Assembly (NCBI RefSeq): GCF_902499125.1
Contig: NZ_CABVPX010000046.1
Coordinates: forward strand, 1-54,342
Length of the DNA: 54,342 nt
From: Burkholderia arboris
GTDB lineage: Bacteria > Pseudomonadota > Gammaproteobacteria > Burkholderiales > Burkholderiaceae
Direction: 5' to 3'
The position numbers and the translations under genes are program-made. The notes under the pieces are model-generated. The model did no database searches. It saw only the letters and a list, made by a program, of their open reading frames with translations, and had not been told where the DNA came from. Shown in pieces: positions 34,645 through 43,485 of this stretch; position 1 is the first letter of the stretch; each line of letters begins with the position of its first letter.

Positions 34645-34995
34645 ATGCCAAAAGATTTTCCCGTCGAGTTGCTGACGCTCGGTCAGCTATGTCTTCTTCT
34701 CCATAGAAAGCCCGCGACAGTCTACGCAGACATTGCAGGGAAGCGTTTCGATCGCTTGCCGCCGATCGTTCGATTGCCCGGCCAACGGAAGTTGCTCTGG
34801 CGCAAGCAGGACGTCTTAGACTGGATTGATCGGCACGTCCAACCAGCAGTGGCTGCCACCGTTGTTAAGCTCAGGTCCCGCAAAGCGGTGCAAAAGGCCG
34901 AGGGGGTAGCCGAGTCCCCGCAATCACGTCGAAGCGGGCGACCGACGAAACGCGAACAGCTTGAACGTCTGGCGGCAATGCGGGAGGGCAGATGA
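34645..34995 (+). CDS. Small helix-turn-helix (AlpA/excisionase-like) protein
   Basis: A 116-residue basic protein with an N-terminal winged helix-turn-helix like AlpA/HTH_17: LLTLGQLCLLLHRKPATVYADIAGKRFDRLPPIVRLPGQRKLLWRKQDVLDWID (about residues 9-62, as a span). A basic tail of about 50 residues with RRSGRPTKREQLERL follows. It most likely binds DNA and regulates the adjacent repA or takes part in replication. Its stop overlaps the repA ATG by four bases, so the two are coupled. Plasmids with RPA-type initiators often carry such a gene upstream. Confidence 0.75.
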   Translation: MPKDFPVELLTLGQLCLLLHRKPATVYADIAGKRFDRLPPIVRLPGQRKLLWRKQDVLDWIDRHVQPAVAATVVKLRSRKAVQKAEGVAESPQSRRSGRPTKREQLERLAAMREGR

Positions 34996-36029
34996 ACTCC
35001 CCAGTTGAGCAGAACTTGCCGTCAATTGCCGAGGGTGTCGAGGATGCGCGGTTGGACATGAGTTCGTCCTCGAATTTCGTGTCGTCAACCGCATGTCGCC
35101 CGAAAGAGCCGACCCATGACGAGCAGGGCATTTCCCCGGCGCATATTGATGTGTTCGAGGTGCTTGTCGTTGCACATGACTGGTCGGTAAAGGGTGACTT
35201 GTCTTCGATGGAATACCCCATCTTCTCATTGAGCAAGAACAAAGACACCCGCATCCGTGTCTATTCTCGAGGCGGGAAGACGGTGAAGGTGATCCCCTCT
35301 GCCCTCGGGGCCGCTACGTTGTTCGACAAGGACATCTTGCTGTACTGCATCAGCCAGATCGTCAAAGCCCACGGCGCCGGCATCAAGGTGAGCCCCCGTC
35401 TCAAGATCGCAGTGCATCCGTTGCTGATCGGCACGCGGCGAAGCACGGGTGGTGCGTCCTATATGCGCGTGCTTGATACGTGCCGCCGCCTCAAGGGCAC
35501 CACGATTGAGACCAACGTCAAAACTAACGAGCGCGAGCAAGTCGAAGGGTTCGGTCTGATCGAAGACTATAAGGTGGTGCAGTACACCAAGAATGGTAAG
35601 GGCGCGTTGGAACTAGAGCTGACGATCGCCAACTGGCTCTACAGGGCCGCCCTTGCCTCCGACATCCTGACGCTGCACCCAGACTACTTTTCGCTTGGCC
35701 AAGCGCTTGAGCGCCGTCTGTATGAGCTGGGCCGCAAGCACTGTGGTTATCAGCCCTGGTTCTCCATCGGTTTGCCGTTGCTCAAAGAGAAGGCTGGCAG
35801 CTCGCAGAGTGCGAGCCATTTTCGCCAAGAACTGAAGGACATTATCAAGCTCAACCGACTGCCGGACTACCGGCTGGCCCTGGACGAATCGACCAAACCC
35901 AATCAGCTTGTCTACCTAACCCGCGACAGTAAGCGTCTCGTAACAGAAGCCAACCGCGCCGGTAAACTGAGCTGGCTTTCGGACCTACTCCAGCAGCCGA
36001 TGCTGTTGTCCAAGCCTGTCACCCGATGA
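34992..36029 (+). CDS. repA: Plasmid replication initiator protein RepA (RPA family)
   Basis: A 345-residue protein I recognise as the replication initiator protein A family of broad-host-range plasmids. Conserved blocks in order are PIFSLSKNKDTRIRVY, ATLFDKDILLYCISQI, LLIGTRRSTGGASYMRVLDTC, GFGLIEDYKV, LTLHPDYFSLGQALERRLYELGRKHCG (as a span, about residues 232-258) and LPDYRLALDE. The first 70 residues are variable. It would bind the iterons that start three bases after its stop and open the origin with DnaA. Its presence between a tRNA gene and an integrase suggests a formerly or still autonomous plasmid now in the chromosome. Confidence 0.92.
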   Translation: MNSPVEQNLPSIAEGVEDARLDMSSSSNFVSSTACRPKEPTHDEQGISPAHIDVFEVLVVAHDWSVKGDLSSMEYPIFSLSKNKDTRIRVYSRGGKTVKVIPSALGAATLFDKDILLYCISQIVKAHGAGIKVSPRLKIAVHPLLIGTRRSTGGASYMRVLDTCRRLKGTTIETNVKTNEREQVEGFGLIEDYKVVQYTKNGKGALELELTIANWLYRAALASDILTLHPDYFSLGQALERRLYELGRKHCGYQPWFSIGLPLLKEKAGSSQSASHFRQELKDIIKLNRLPDYRLALDESTKPNQLVYLTRDSKRLVTEANRAGKLSWLSDLLQQPMLLSKPVTR

Positions 36030-36031
36030 CT

Positions 36032-36357
36032 TGCCTATCGCCGCAGGTCGTCTATCGCCGACAAAACCGATTGCGAGCCTCAATCGGTCGATTCGTCTAT
36101 CGCGGTGACTTTACTCGTCTTTCGCCGATGGTCGTTTTGCGCGAAAAGCCGCGCCGGAAGCGGGTCTTGAGCACACTGGGGCCGGAACGCGACCGAACTG
36201 CAGTCAGCCTGACGGCTGAACATTACTCGTCTATCGCCGTAACCTTGGCCACTTGTCCACAGATTTTCCGTCATCGTCGTCTATCGCCGTCGCATTTGTC
36301 GTCTATCGCCGTGACTCTGACTCGTCTATCGCCGGACCTCAAATTCGTCTTTCGCCG
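36032..36357 (+). repeat. Iteron array: candidate replication origin (oriV)
   Basis: Nine same-strand copies of TCGTCTATCGCCG or one- to two-base variants begin at 36032 (TGCCTATCGCCG), 36048, 36093 (ending CGCGG), 36115 (TTTCGCCG), 36227, 36277, 36299, 36322 and 36345 (TTTCGCCG). Spacing is irregular: 45, 22, 112, 50, 22, 23 and 23 between successive copies after the first pair. A near-consensus DnaA box TTGTCCACA lies at 36253-36261 inside the array. Iterons immediately downstream of the rep gene are the expected arrangement for RPA-type plasmids. Confidence 0.9.
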
Positions 36358-36358
36358 A

Positions 36359-36463
36359 TGTGACATCCGGAATATTTATTTTCAATCATCGACTTACGAC
36401 GGATTTCCACACCCTTAACACGCGTGCGCGTCTTAACGCTTTTTCTTTTAACGCCTTTAACGC
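36359..36463. other. A/T-rich unwinding-like segment with TTAACRC repeats
   Basis: Directly after the iterons the sequence becomes A/T-rich and holds four TTAACRC heptamers at 36415, 36433, 36448 and 36457. This matches the usual DNA-unwinding element beside iterons, in which short A/T-rich repeats melt first. The functional assignment is inference. Confidence 0.65.
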
Positions 36464-37202
36464 GACACATCTCAACGGACTTCGCCCCCTCTCCTCCAAG
36501 GCGCGGCGCCCCTTGGCCTTCGGCCTTACCCTGCAAATCGTGCGCGCCCTCGGCGCGAGGATCATTACAGGCCCGGCTGCGCCAGGCGGGCTGTAGGTAA
36601 CCGTCATAGCAGCAGCCGTCTAAGCGGCTCAGGACCGCCGCAAGCGGCCATCCTGACCTGGCCCGCAAGCGGGCCACCCTGACGGGCGCTAAGACCCGGG
36701 ATAAATCACGCTGGCCACGTCTGCGCCGTGGCCAGCGCTCAACCGGGGCGCGTGTGCGCGCGGCTGTAAGCCGCGGTAGGGCGCGAAGGCCCAATAGGGC
36801 TTGTAGAAGGGAGCGAGGGAGAGCGATAAACCGTCAACAGGCTTATGAACGAGCGTGGCATCCATCGAGGGATGTGTCCAGTATTCGTATTGACTGGTTG
36901 ATGCGGGCGTTCTCTATTGCATTGCAAAAAATCGGGCACGCTAACCGTGCTTCGGTCGGTGAACTTATTTCGACCCAGAACGGTCGGCGCGAATTGGCAC
37001 GACGTCAGCGGCAGCATCTGGAGAACCATTGTGGTCCCTCGAGCAGTCAAGCTAAAGGTCAGCTACGAAGCGATTCCGATCGTGCGCGGCCGGCCACGGC
37101 ATTGCCGCCTTTCGGCGGGCCTAACGGAAGTCGGCCATCCTAGCGACTGCGCCTGGAAGGCCGTTATCAAGTCCGGTTGAAGGGGCCCATCTGCTGGTGG
37201 TG
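36464..37202. other. Non-coding region with stem-loops downstream of the origin
   Basis: Several hairpins are evident, including GGCCCGCAAGCGGGCC (36660-36675) and a nine-base stem GCTGGCCAC / GTGGCCAGC (36710-36718, 36728-36736). Short open frames exist (for example 36917-37180) but have no recognisable features. The structures could be a priming or transfer site, or remnants of plasmid DNA. Confidence 0.45.
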
Positions 37203-38237
37203 CTAAGGGTACAGAATATGCGGGGGGCGATCACCAAGATGACGCTTGTAGGTCGCAAGGTTCGAGGTATCGAGGGCGTATGCACGGAGAAGCCATCGTG
37301 ACTGGCCTCCGACGTCCTCTCCGACCTCTCCCCGGCCGTGCAGGCTCAACCGGTTGTTGATTATGAGGATGTCGCCCGGCTGCACCACGACCGGCACGGC
37401 AACCCGGTTGCAAACCGCCTCGAGATTGTTGGCAGCTTGTTCTGCCAGCCCGCCCATTTCGGACGGAACGACGGCGCTATGGCTATAGCGCACGTAGGTG
37501 CCACCGGCAACGTCCTTCAAAACGGGCTCGTCGACGACAACAAGCTCCTTTCCCAAGATGCGCTTCATACCCTGAACGAAAGTCTTCTGGGAGCGAATCG
37601 AGTATTGCGGCTTCTTGAGCTCATCAATGTCGTCGGGCAGCATGGTAGCAAGCACGTCCGCCAGCGGCATCAGATTCGTTGGAACGTTCATAGGGTTACG
37701 CAGCCCCACGAGAGTCACGAGGTCAGGCGAAGGGGCGATGCGCACATCTTCGGCGTCATCTTCACCATTGAACGGGAAGCTCACGCCATCCGTATGGCCG
37801 CGCATACTCTTCCTCGATTTCTCGGCGAAGGCACCGTCCCCTGGCATCGCCACAAGGTTCACGAACAGGTTGCCGTCGTTCTCGGTGGCGTAGGAGATCG
37901 TTTCCAGATTCAGCGCGCCATGTACGGCGAGCACGGCCGCCCTGCCCGCCATCGTGGCACCCGTATCGGGAACGGGAAAGAACCCTTGGGGCGTGTCGAT
38001 CAGCTCGACAGGGTCGAAGACATTCTGCAGATGGCGATGCGCGGCCTGACTCACGAATCCTCGAGCGGCGGCCGGCGTATGGCCGCCGAGCATCAAATTG
38101 CGTTCCACGGCAGCGCCCAATGTCGCACTCAGGGCAGCCGGATTTGCCATCTCGGCGTGCCGTTGGGCCAGTGCGGTCGTCTGCATCCAGTGGTCCACAG
38201 CCGCCCTGACGGCCGTGGCGAGGTCCGTCTCCGTCAT
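37203..38237 (-). CDS. TauD/clavaminate-synthase-like Fe(II)/2-oxoglutarate dioxygenase
   Basis: A 344-residue protein with the iron-binding triad of the superfamily: HTD at residues 148-150, distal His300 in NNRLSLHGRGE, and an arginine near 314-318 (SRWLLRAY) to bind 2-oxoglutarate. GQ-type DSBH elements PVVVQPGDILIINN precede the distal histidine. Related enzymes hydroxylate free amino acids or small metabolites, and the substrate here is unknown. ATG 38237 was chosen because AGGAGG lies just upstream; the longer frame to 38276 adds 13 residues. A TTGACA on the minus strand (38289-38284) is a likely -35. It is divergent from the RHH-helicase pair. Confidence 0.82.
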   Translation of the reverse strand: MTETDLATAVRAAVDHWMQTTALAQRHAEMANPAALSATLGAAVERNLMLGGHTPAAARGFVSQAAHRHLQNVFDPVELIDTPQGFFPVPDTGATMAGRAAVLAVHGALNLETISYATENDGNLFVNLVAMPGDGAFAEKSRKSMRGHTDGVSFPFNGEDDAEDVRIAPSPDLVTLVGLRNPMNVPTNLMPLADVLATMLPDDIDELKKPQYSIRSQKTFVQGMKRILGKELVVVDEPVLKDVAGGTYVRYSHSAVVPSEMGGLAEQAANNLEAVCNRVAVPVVVQPGDILIINNRLSLHGRGEVGEDVGGQSRWLLRAYALDTSNLATYKRHLGDRPPHILYP

Positions 38238-38327
38238 AGGCTCCTCCTGAGGTTGATATATTATTGATACGCGCATAAACTGATGTCAAGGGGCGAACGT
38301 TCGCCTGCTATGCCACGGAGGGCGTTA

Positions 38328-39368
38328 ATGAATCCCGCTCATGACCCTGTAGGCCTTGCAGAGGGACGAGCACTGCTGGCCCAACTGCCAAACCTTTACC
38401 TTGCCGCCTTGAAGAGTACCCAACTAGAGTATCCAGTTGGGGGCGAAGTGCGCTGCTCATTTGAACTCCCCACCTTAGGCAAGCGAACAAAGACAGCGCC
38501 TACTGCAAGGGAAGCTATCCACGCTGTCCTTATAGAGCTTTCTGATGTTTTGATGACCCGGATGCCATTTCACGATTGGTCAAAGGATGCGGACAAGCAT
38601 GCCTTGCCTATTGCACCTTCGATGGGAAGTACATCGTCGTTGGAAAGCGAGAGCGCCGAGCGATTTCAGTCAAAGGATCGCCAGTTCACCATCGGGGTCA
38701 CACTGCCCGTGACATTGAAGAAGGCGTTGAACGGCCTTGCGGAACAGCAAGGAACAAGCTTTGCGGGTGTTGCTCGTCAATTGGTAGCGGTAGGGTATGA
38801 CGACTTCGACGATAGGTCGTTCTCGGAAGGGTCGGCGGGACTGCTCTCCAAGTTTGCTTCCGACGTTGGCAAATGGTTTCCCGCAGACACTGAGCAGGTA
38901 ATGCTTAGGCTCGATCGATCCTTGGCAGTACGTCTTCGTTCTAGTGCAAAGGAGTACCGAAGGTCAGCATCCGAGTTTGGAGTGATGTGCTTGGCACATG
39001 GACTTGTTTTGCAGACTCAGCTAGTTGAGCTCGAGCAGAAGGTCGCAGCATTTCGCGGTGCGGCTGTTCGCAAACTTGCTCCACAGGTCGGTCTCGGAGC
39101 TCAGGTAGCTCTGCTCTCGGGAGTGCTCGCAGGTTCCATCCGTGCACCAAAGAGGGTGCTGAGGCGTCTCAGTGAAGTCTTCGATGCGACAGAGCTTGCT
39201 TTGACAGAGTTCTTCAAGCGCTCCTTTGAGAATCGCACTGTTCCAGCGTTCAAGGCAGAGAATGGAAAGCCTCAAGTATCTCCTTCTGCGACGTCTTGGG
39301 AGGATGCTGTCAAGTCGTTGAACTTGCCAGCGGACCAAGCGAAGGAACTTCTTCAGCTCGACGAATAG
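38328..39368 (+). CDS. Unrecognised protein with two ribbon-helix-helix-like motifs
   Basis: A 346-residue protein I cannot assign to a family. Two segments look like ribbon-helix-helix DNA-binding units: residues 119-156 (FTIGVTLPVTLKKALNGLAE and on) and 189-228 (EQVMLRLDRSLAVRLRSSAK and on), each a short beta strand with alternating residues followed by two helices. The N-terminal 110 residues are mixed alpha/beta with no motif; the C-terminal 110 residues are helical. ATG 38328 follows GGAGGG at 38317-38322; upstream ATGs at 38283 and 38310 lack one. The protease-helicase gene begins four bases after its stop, so they form one unit. Confidence 0.7.
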   Translation: MNPAHDPVGLAEGRALLAQLPNLYLAALKSTQLEYPVGGEVRCSFELPTLGKRTKTAPTAREAIHAVLIELSDVLMTRMPFHDWSKDADKHALPIAPSMGSTSSLESESAERFQSKDRQFTIGVTLPVTLKKALNGLAEQQGTSFAGVARQLVAVGYDDFDDRSFSEGSAGLLSKFASDVGKWFPADTEQVMLRLDRSLAVRLRSSAKEYRRSASEFGVMCLAHGLVLQTQLVELEQKVAAFRGAAVRKLAPQVGLGAQVALLSGVLAGSIRAPKRVLRRLSEVFDATELALTEFFKRSFENRTVPAFKAENGKPQVSPSATSWEDAVKSLNLPADQAKELLQLDE

Positions 39369-39372
39369 AGCC

Positions 39373-42300
39373 ATGAACCCATTTCAGCGTGCACGGAACG
39401 AAGCCAGAGCCACAAGAGAAAGGCTTGCCCCTGGACAGGCTGACACTGCTATTCCGGCAAAGGACCTTCTCGGAGCTATCGAGGACGAGCTCGGCCTTGC
39501 CATCGAACCCGTCGAACCGTCATATCCTGACCTTGGCGAGGGAAGCGCAGTACTGCAGCGCGAGCAGTTGTTCATCTATGTCAGCAACGAAGTCCCGTTG
39601 TGGAGCGATGTATTCTGCGGACTCGTTGCCCATGAGCTCGGCCACTGGTTTCTTGATGCAACCAAAGCACCGATAACGGTTGCTCACCTGAAGACTCTAT
39701 TTGGGAGTGACGGTTCGCCCGCCGTCATGAAGGTGGAGGCCTATGGAGCCAGAGAGCGACAGGAACTTCAAGCCAACGTATATGCTAGAGAGCTGTTGTT
39801 GCCTCGGGACTTGGCGCGCAAACTTGCGCTTAGTGGTGTGGGCCCAAGCAGTGTCGCCAGGGACCTTGGCATTCCACTGGAGTTCGCTCGCCAGCAGATG
39901 CTTGACGCGCTGCTTCTGCCAGATACCGAATCCGCTGCTAGTGCGCTGAATCCCCCGAGTCCCGACCAGCTCGCTGCTGCACGAGCCGAAGAGCGTGCAG
40001 CAAACGTCGTTGCCGGGCCCGGAACAGGCAAGACGTCGACGCTCATCCACCGGGTCAAGTATCTCGTTGAAGAGAAGAAGGTGGACCCAAGTCAAATCCT
40101 CGTTCTGACGTTCACGAACAAGGCTGCATTTGAACTTGTCGAGCGTTTGCGCGGCGCCGGCATTGACCGCGCAGCCGACATTTGGGCAGGTACTTTCCAC
40201 GCATTCGGGCTCGAGTTCCTGCGCAAATTTCACCAACGGTTCAAGCTGGAACCCGACCTGCACGTCGCTGACCGTCTCACGTCGATGACGATGCTCGTGG
40301 CGGGGCTGCCGCAGTTGAGCTTGAGCTACTACCTGAGGGTGGAAGACCCATATGATTGGCTCAGCACAGTCATCGAGGGAATCAAGCGCCTCAAAGAGGA
40401 ACTCGTTTCTCCTGAAGAGTACCGCGAGTACATCACCGAGAATCCAGCGGAAGACGCAGAACTTCAGCGCCGTCGGGAAGATGTGGCGACGCTCTTTGAA
40501 GCGCATGAAGGGCTGCTGGCGCAGGGCCGGACGGTCGACTTCGTCGACCTCATTGCAAAGCCGGCTCTAGCTCTTAAGGCAGACCGAACGCCATTCACCG
40601 AGCTCGCCGACAGGTTTCAGTACATCCTCGTCGACGAGTACCAGGACGTTACACACGCAATGGTCGAGCTGCTGCGCCAGTTGGCGCAGAAGGCGAAGTC
40701 AATCTGGGTTGTTGGCGACGTTCGGCAAGCCATCCATCACTGGCGCGGTGCCTCGCTCAAGAGCTTGTTGAAGTTCGACGCAGAGTTCAAGGCGCACGCT
40801 GGCGGCACAAAGATCCAGCGCTATCCCCTCGATACCAACCGTCGCAGTGCCCGCGAAATTCTCGATCTGGTGCAGGAGGTGGGTCGTCAGCACAAGCTTG
40901 AGACCAGCATGCCGCTCGATCCGATGTCGGCGGCAAAGGGTGCTTGTGGGGAAATGCCCAAGGTCATTACTTGCGCCAAGCGGGAGGAAGTCCTAAGTGC
41001 GGTTGTCGATAACGTGGTGGCTCTACAAAGGGCTGCAGTTCCCTTCGGACGCCAGGCAGTATTGTGCCGAAACGGCAGCGATGTTCAGCAGGCTGCTGAA
41101 GTACTCGCCTCCCGAGGGATTCCGGTAATCTACATCGGCGAATTGGCGCAGCGACCAGAGATCAAGCGGCTACTCTGCCTGATGCAGCTGCTCGTGGAGA
41201 GACAACCGCGAGCACTATTGGGCCTCGTGGATGTTGCCGGATTGGCAATGCCCGTGGCCGACATCCACCGACTGCTGGAGGCGGCTAATGCCGACATGGT
41301 GTACCAGCGAGGCCGGTGGCTGGAGGACCTGCCGACAGGCCTTTCCGCTCCGGGCATGGCAGTCATTGCAAAGCTGAGCCAATTGCTGCGTGGCCATCGC
41401 CATAGTTCCAACCCCTGGGCCTTCGTTTGCGACATCCTGCTGGAGCATCACTTCGGTCTGCCGCCTCACGCAGACCAATCCGTCAGTGCGTGGGTGCAGC
41501 GGATCGCACTATGGCAATTTGCGTATGCTGTTCGCAACGGAGATGGCGAAATGAAGGAGGCACGCCTCTCGCGCTTCCTGATGCGTCAGCGCTTGCGACA
41601 GCGCATCGGTGAAAGTTACGTCGACCGCGAGCTGCCCCCCGAAGCCGGTGCTCTCGATGGCGTGCGACTGCTGACTGTGCATGGAAGCAAGGGGCTTGAG
41701 TTCGAAGCGGTTCACGTGGCCTATGTCAATGCAGGAAGCTATGGCGCGCAGATGCCCACGTGGGTGCCACCCGAGAACGTGTTGGACATCGTGCCTCCGG
41801 AAGCTCTTGGTAGCAGCCAGGCCGAATACGACGTTGAAGCGGCGGTCGAGCGAAACAACCTGCTGTACGTCGCGGTCTCACGTGCCAAGCGCCACCTCCA
41901 CATCTATCAGGAGAACGAGTTCGGTGACGACACGCTCGCTCCGCAGCTCCAGCATTTTCCTCGCAAGTTCATCCCTGTTTGCTATAGCGGCTCGGCCATT
42001 AGGGCGGCTGCCGCAGCACCACACCGGGCATTTACGCCGCCGAGCGTCGTGAACTTTGAGCATTTCGACACCTATGTGATGTGTTCCCTTCAGTACTGGT
42101 ACTCTCAGGTCGTAGAGCTCAGGAGCGAAGCGGATATCGACATTTCTCTGCGAGCGCGTTGGGCAGTCATGAGCGCTTTGAAGGCGGTGGCCTCGGGCAT
42201 GCCGGGTGCGCCGGATGCACACCTGCTTTCGGCATGGACGGAGCAAAAACTTCCATCCGACCTTGAGGACCCGTCTCTATGGCGAGATGCGAACTTCGCG

Positions 42301-42714
42301 TTCTCGCGAGGCCTTGACCTCATGCGCTTGATTCTTAATGAAGGCGGCCGATTTGCTGAACCCACCTCCCTCGTCGGTGGAGTAACCGTCCAGATGCCAT
42401 GGGGCTTCGTTATCAAAGGGCCGTACTCCACTGAGTTCGCGATGATGCGCTTCGCCCGCCGTAGGGTGTCGGATATTTCGACGGTGTTGAAGCCTATGGT
42501 TCCCGGTCTCGACCTCCCTGGAACGAAGAAGCTAACTCTCAACCACGTCCTCTCCGACAAAGTCGACGACGTGCCAGGCGGCAAGCGCCTCGAGGCAACC
42601 AAGTCGTTCAAGGCGGCGGTCCGAATGCTCGCGGGCGACAACCGACCTACGAAGGGTCGGCACTGCGGCCGCTGCGCCTACATGACCATCTGCCCATCGG
42701 CACCGAGCTTGTAG
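39373..42714 (+). CDS. ImmA/IrrE-type metalloprotease fused to UvrD-family helicase with cysteine-cluster tail
   Basis: An 1113-residue three-part protein. Residues 1-190 hold an M78-like zinc peptidase: HELGH at 87-91 and the third ligand Glu131 in QELQAN. Residues 200-870 form a complete UvrD/PcrA-type SF1 helicase: Walker A AGPGTGKT (Lys220), TFTNKAA, GTFHAFG, Walker B DEYQD (421-425), LDTNRRSA, LLTVHGSKGLEFEAVHVAYV and YVAVSRAKRHL. The tail has Cys904 (YVMCSLQYWY), Cys1098, Cys1101 and Cys1107 (CGRCAYMTICP), the iron-sulfur spacing of Cas4/AddB-like nucleases, but I find no clear nuclease Asp/ExK. It is coupled with the RHH protein upstream and has restriction genes nearby. A defence role is inferred. 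Confidence 0.88.
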   Translation: MNPFQRARNEARATRERLAPGQADTAIPAKDLLGAIEDELGLAIEPVEPSYPDLGEGSAVLQREQLFIYVSNEVPLWSDVFCGLVAHELGHWFLDATKAPITVAHLKTLFGSDGSPAVMKVEAYGARERQELQANVYARELLLPRDLARKLALSGVGPSSVARDLGIPLEFARQQMLDALLLPDTESAASALNPPSPDQLAAARAEERAANVVAGPGTGKTSTLIHRVKYLVEEKKVDPSQILVLTFTNKAAFELVERLRGAGIDRAADIWAGTFHAFGLEFLRKFHQRFKLEPDLHVADRLTSMTMLVAGLPQLSLSYYLRVEDPYDWLSTVIEGIKRLKEELVSPEEYREYITENPAEDAELQRRREDVATLFEAHEGLLAQGRTVDFVDLIAKPALALKADRTPFTELADRFQYILVDEYQDVTHAMVELLRQLAQKAKSIWVVGDVRQAIHHWRGASLKSLLKFDAEFKAHAGGTKIQRYPLDTNRRSAREILDLVQEVGRQHKLETSMPLDPMSAAKGACGEMPKVITCAKREEVLSAVVDNVVALQRAAVPFGRQAVLCRNGSDVQQAAEVLASRGIPVIYIGELAQRPEIKRLLCLMQLLVERQPRALLGLVDVAGLAMPVADIHRLLEAANADMVYQRGRWLEDLPTGLSAPGMAVIAKLSQLLRGHRHSSNPWAFVCDILLEHHFGLPPHADQSVSAWVQRIALWQFAYAVRNGDGEMKEARLSRFLMRQRLRQRIGESYVDRELPPEAGALDGVRLLTVHGSKGLEFEAVHVAYVNAGSYGAQMPTWVPPENVLDIVPPEALGSSQAEYDVEAAVERNNLLYVAVSRAKRHLHIYQENEFGDDTLAPQLQHFPRKFIPVCYSGSAIRAAAAAPHRAFTPPSVVNFEHFDTYVMCSLQYWYSQVVELRSEADIDISLRARWAVMSALKAVASGMPGAPDAHLLSAWTEQKLPSDLEDPSLWRDANFAFSRGLDLMRLILNEGGRFAEPTSLVGGVTVQMPWGFVIKGPYSTEFAMMRFARRRVSDISTVLKPMVPGLDLPGTKKLTLNHVLSDKVDDVPGGKRLEATKSFKAAVRMLAGDNRPTKGRHCGRCAYMTICPSAPSL

Positions 42715-43485
42715 CAATGCTGAGGAGAGGTCCACCGGTCGTTCGCTCCGACGCCTCTCACGCGGCGGCAGACGCCGCGGTGCCGTGACTGAGCGCACTT
42801 ACCTTACGACCAGCTTCAACGGATGGACCGCGTCAAGGCTCTTCACGCTCGACCCGCCGCTGCGTCTAAGCAGTTAGCCGCGAGTCCCATATGCTGGTTA
42901 CGGTGGGTTCCAAGTCGAGGCGCGACCAAATAACCTCGGCGGCCGGGCTGAAAAAAGAGACGGCATTCAGTCATCGAATGTTTCACGGAAGATTAAGAGA
43001 CTTAACTGGCCCCTTGCATCGCAACGCTCTCGGCTGTTTCGAGGGGAAATGTTTCACGGTTGGAAAGGGTTTGGCGGCAAGCCAGCATTTCAACGGTGAC
43101 ATAACAGCGCGTATGTAAGATTGCGGCCGCCGATCGTCATACTCATGACGTTATACGTAATCATGAATCAGCAAGTTATGGTGTGACGAGGGGAAGCGAT
43201 GCTGCTTCGCCGGAGTAGCCGGAATCCCAGCACACACCGTTTACCGGGGGAATCCATGGTTGATTTGCCACGGCGACGTGGCGAAGGCTGCGCAATGCAA
43301 GTGGCTGCCAGGCTGTCGCCGAACAGCCAAGAGCAGACGTTCGGCCATAGCGTTGGCAATCTCGAGCGAACGATAGCGAGAATGTAAGTCTTGATCGCCG
43401 GCAAAGGATCGCTCGAACCCCAGTGCCTAAATTTGACTCAAGCCGCGATGTGGCTTCAGCTTAGAAAAATTGCGACGTCCTTTGA
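42715..43485. other. Non-coding stretch between the helicase gene and the QxK-nuclease-like gene
   Basis: No convincing gene. A 12-base direct repeat AATGTTTCACGG occurs at 42977-42988 and 43048-43059. Short frames here encode nothing recognisable. The 3' end of the convergent minus-strand gene is at 43486. Confidence 0.5.

Noticed and set aside
34178..34651. Integrase gene next to the tRNA on the minus strand
   Set aside because: The frame there shows none of the tyrosine recombinase motifs; the only recombinase found is at 45049-46008.
36032..36357. Iterons as a CRISPR array
   Set aside because: Repeats are only 13 bases, with variable spacing, and lie beside a plasmid rep gene; no cas genes are present.
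36339..36794. 151-codon minus-strand frame across the end of the iterons
   Set aside because: It reads through the repeats and hairpins and gives low-complexity Arg-rich sequence.
36917..37180. 87-codon plus-strand frame after the origin
   Set aside because: The end of the frame looks somewhat protein-like, but no start signal or homology could be supported.
42891..43118. 75-codon plus-strand frame
   Set aside because: No ribosome binding site and no family features; treated as non-coding.
43168..43404. 78-codon minus-strand frame
   Set aside because: Composition and lack of motifs suggest chance.
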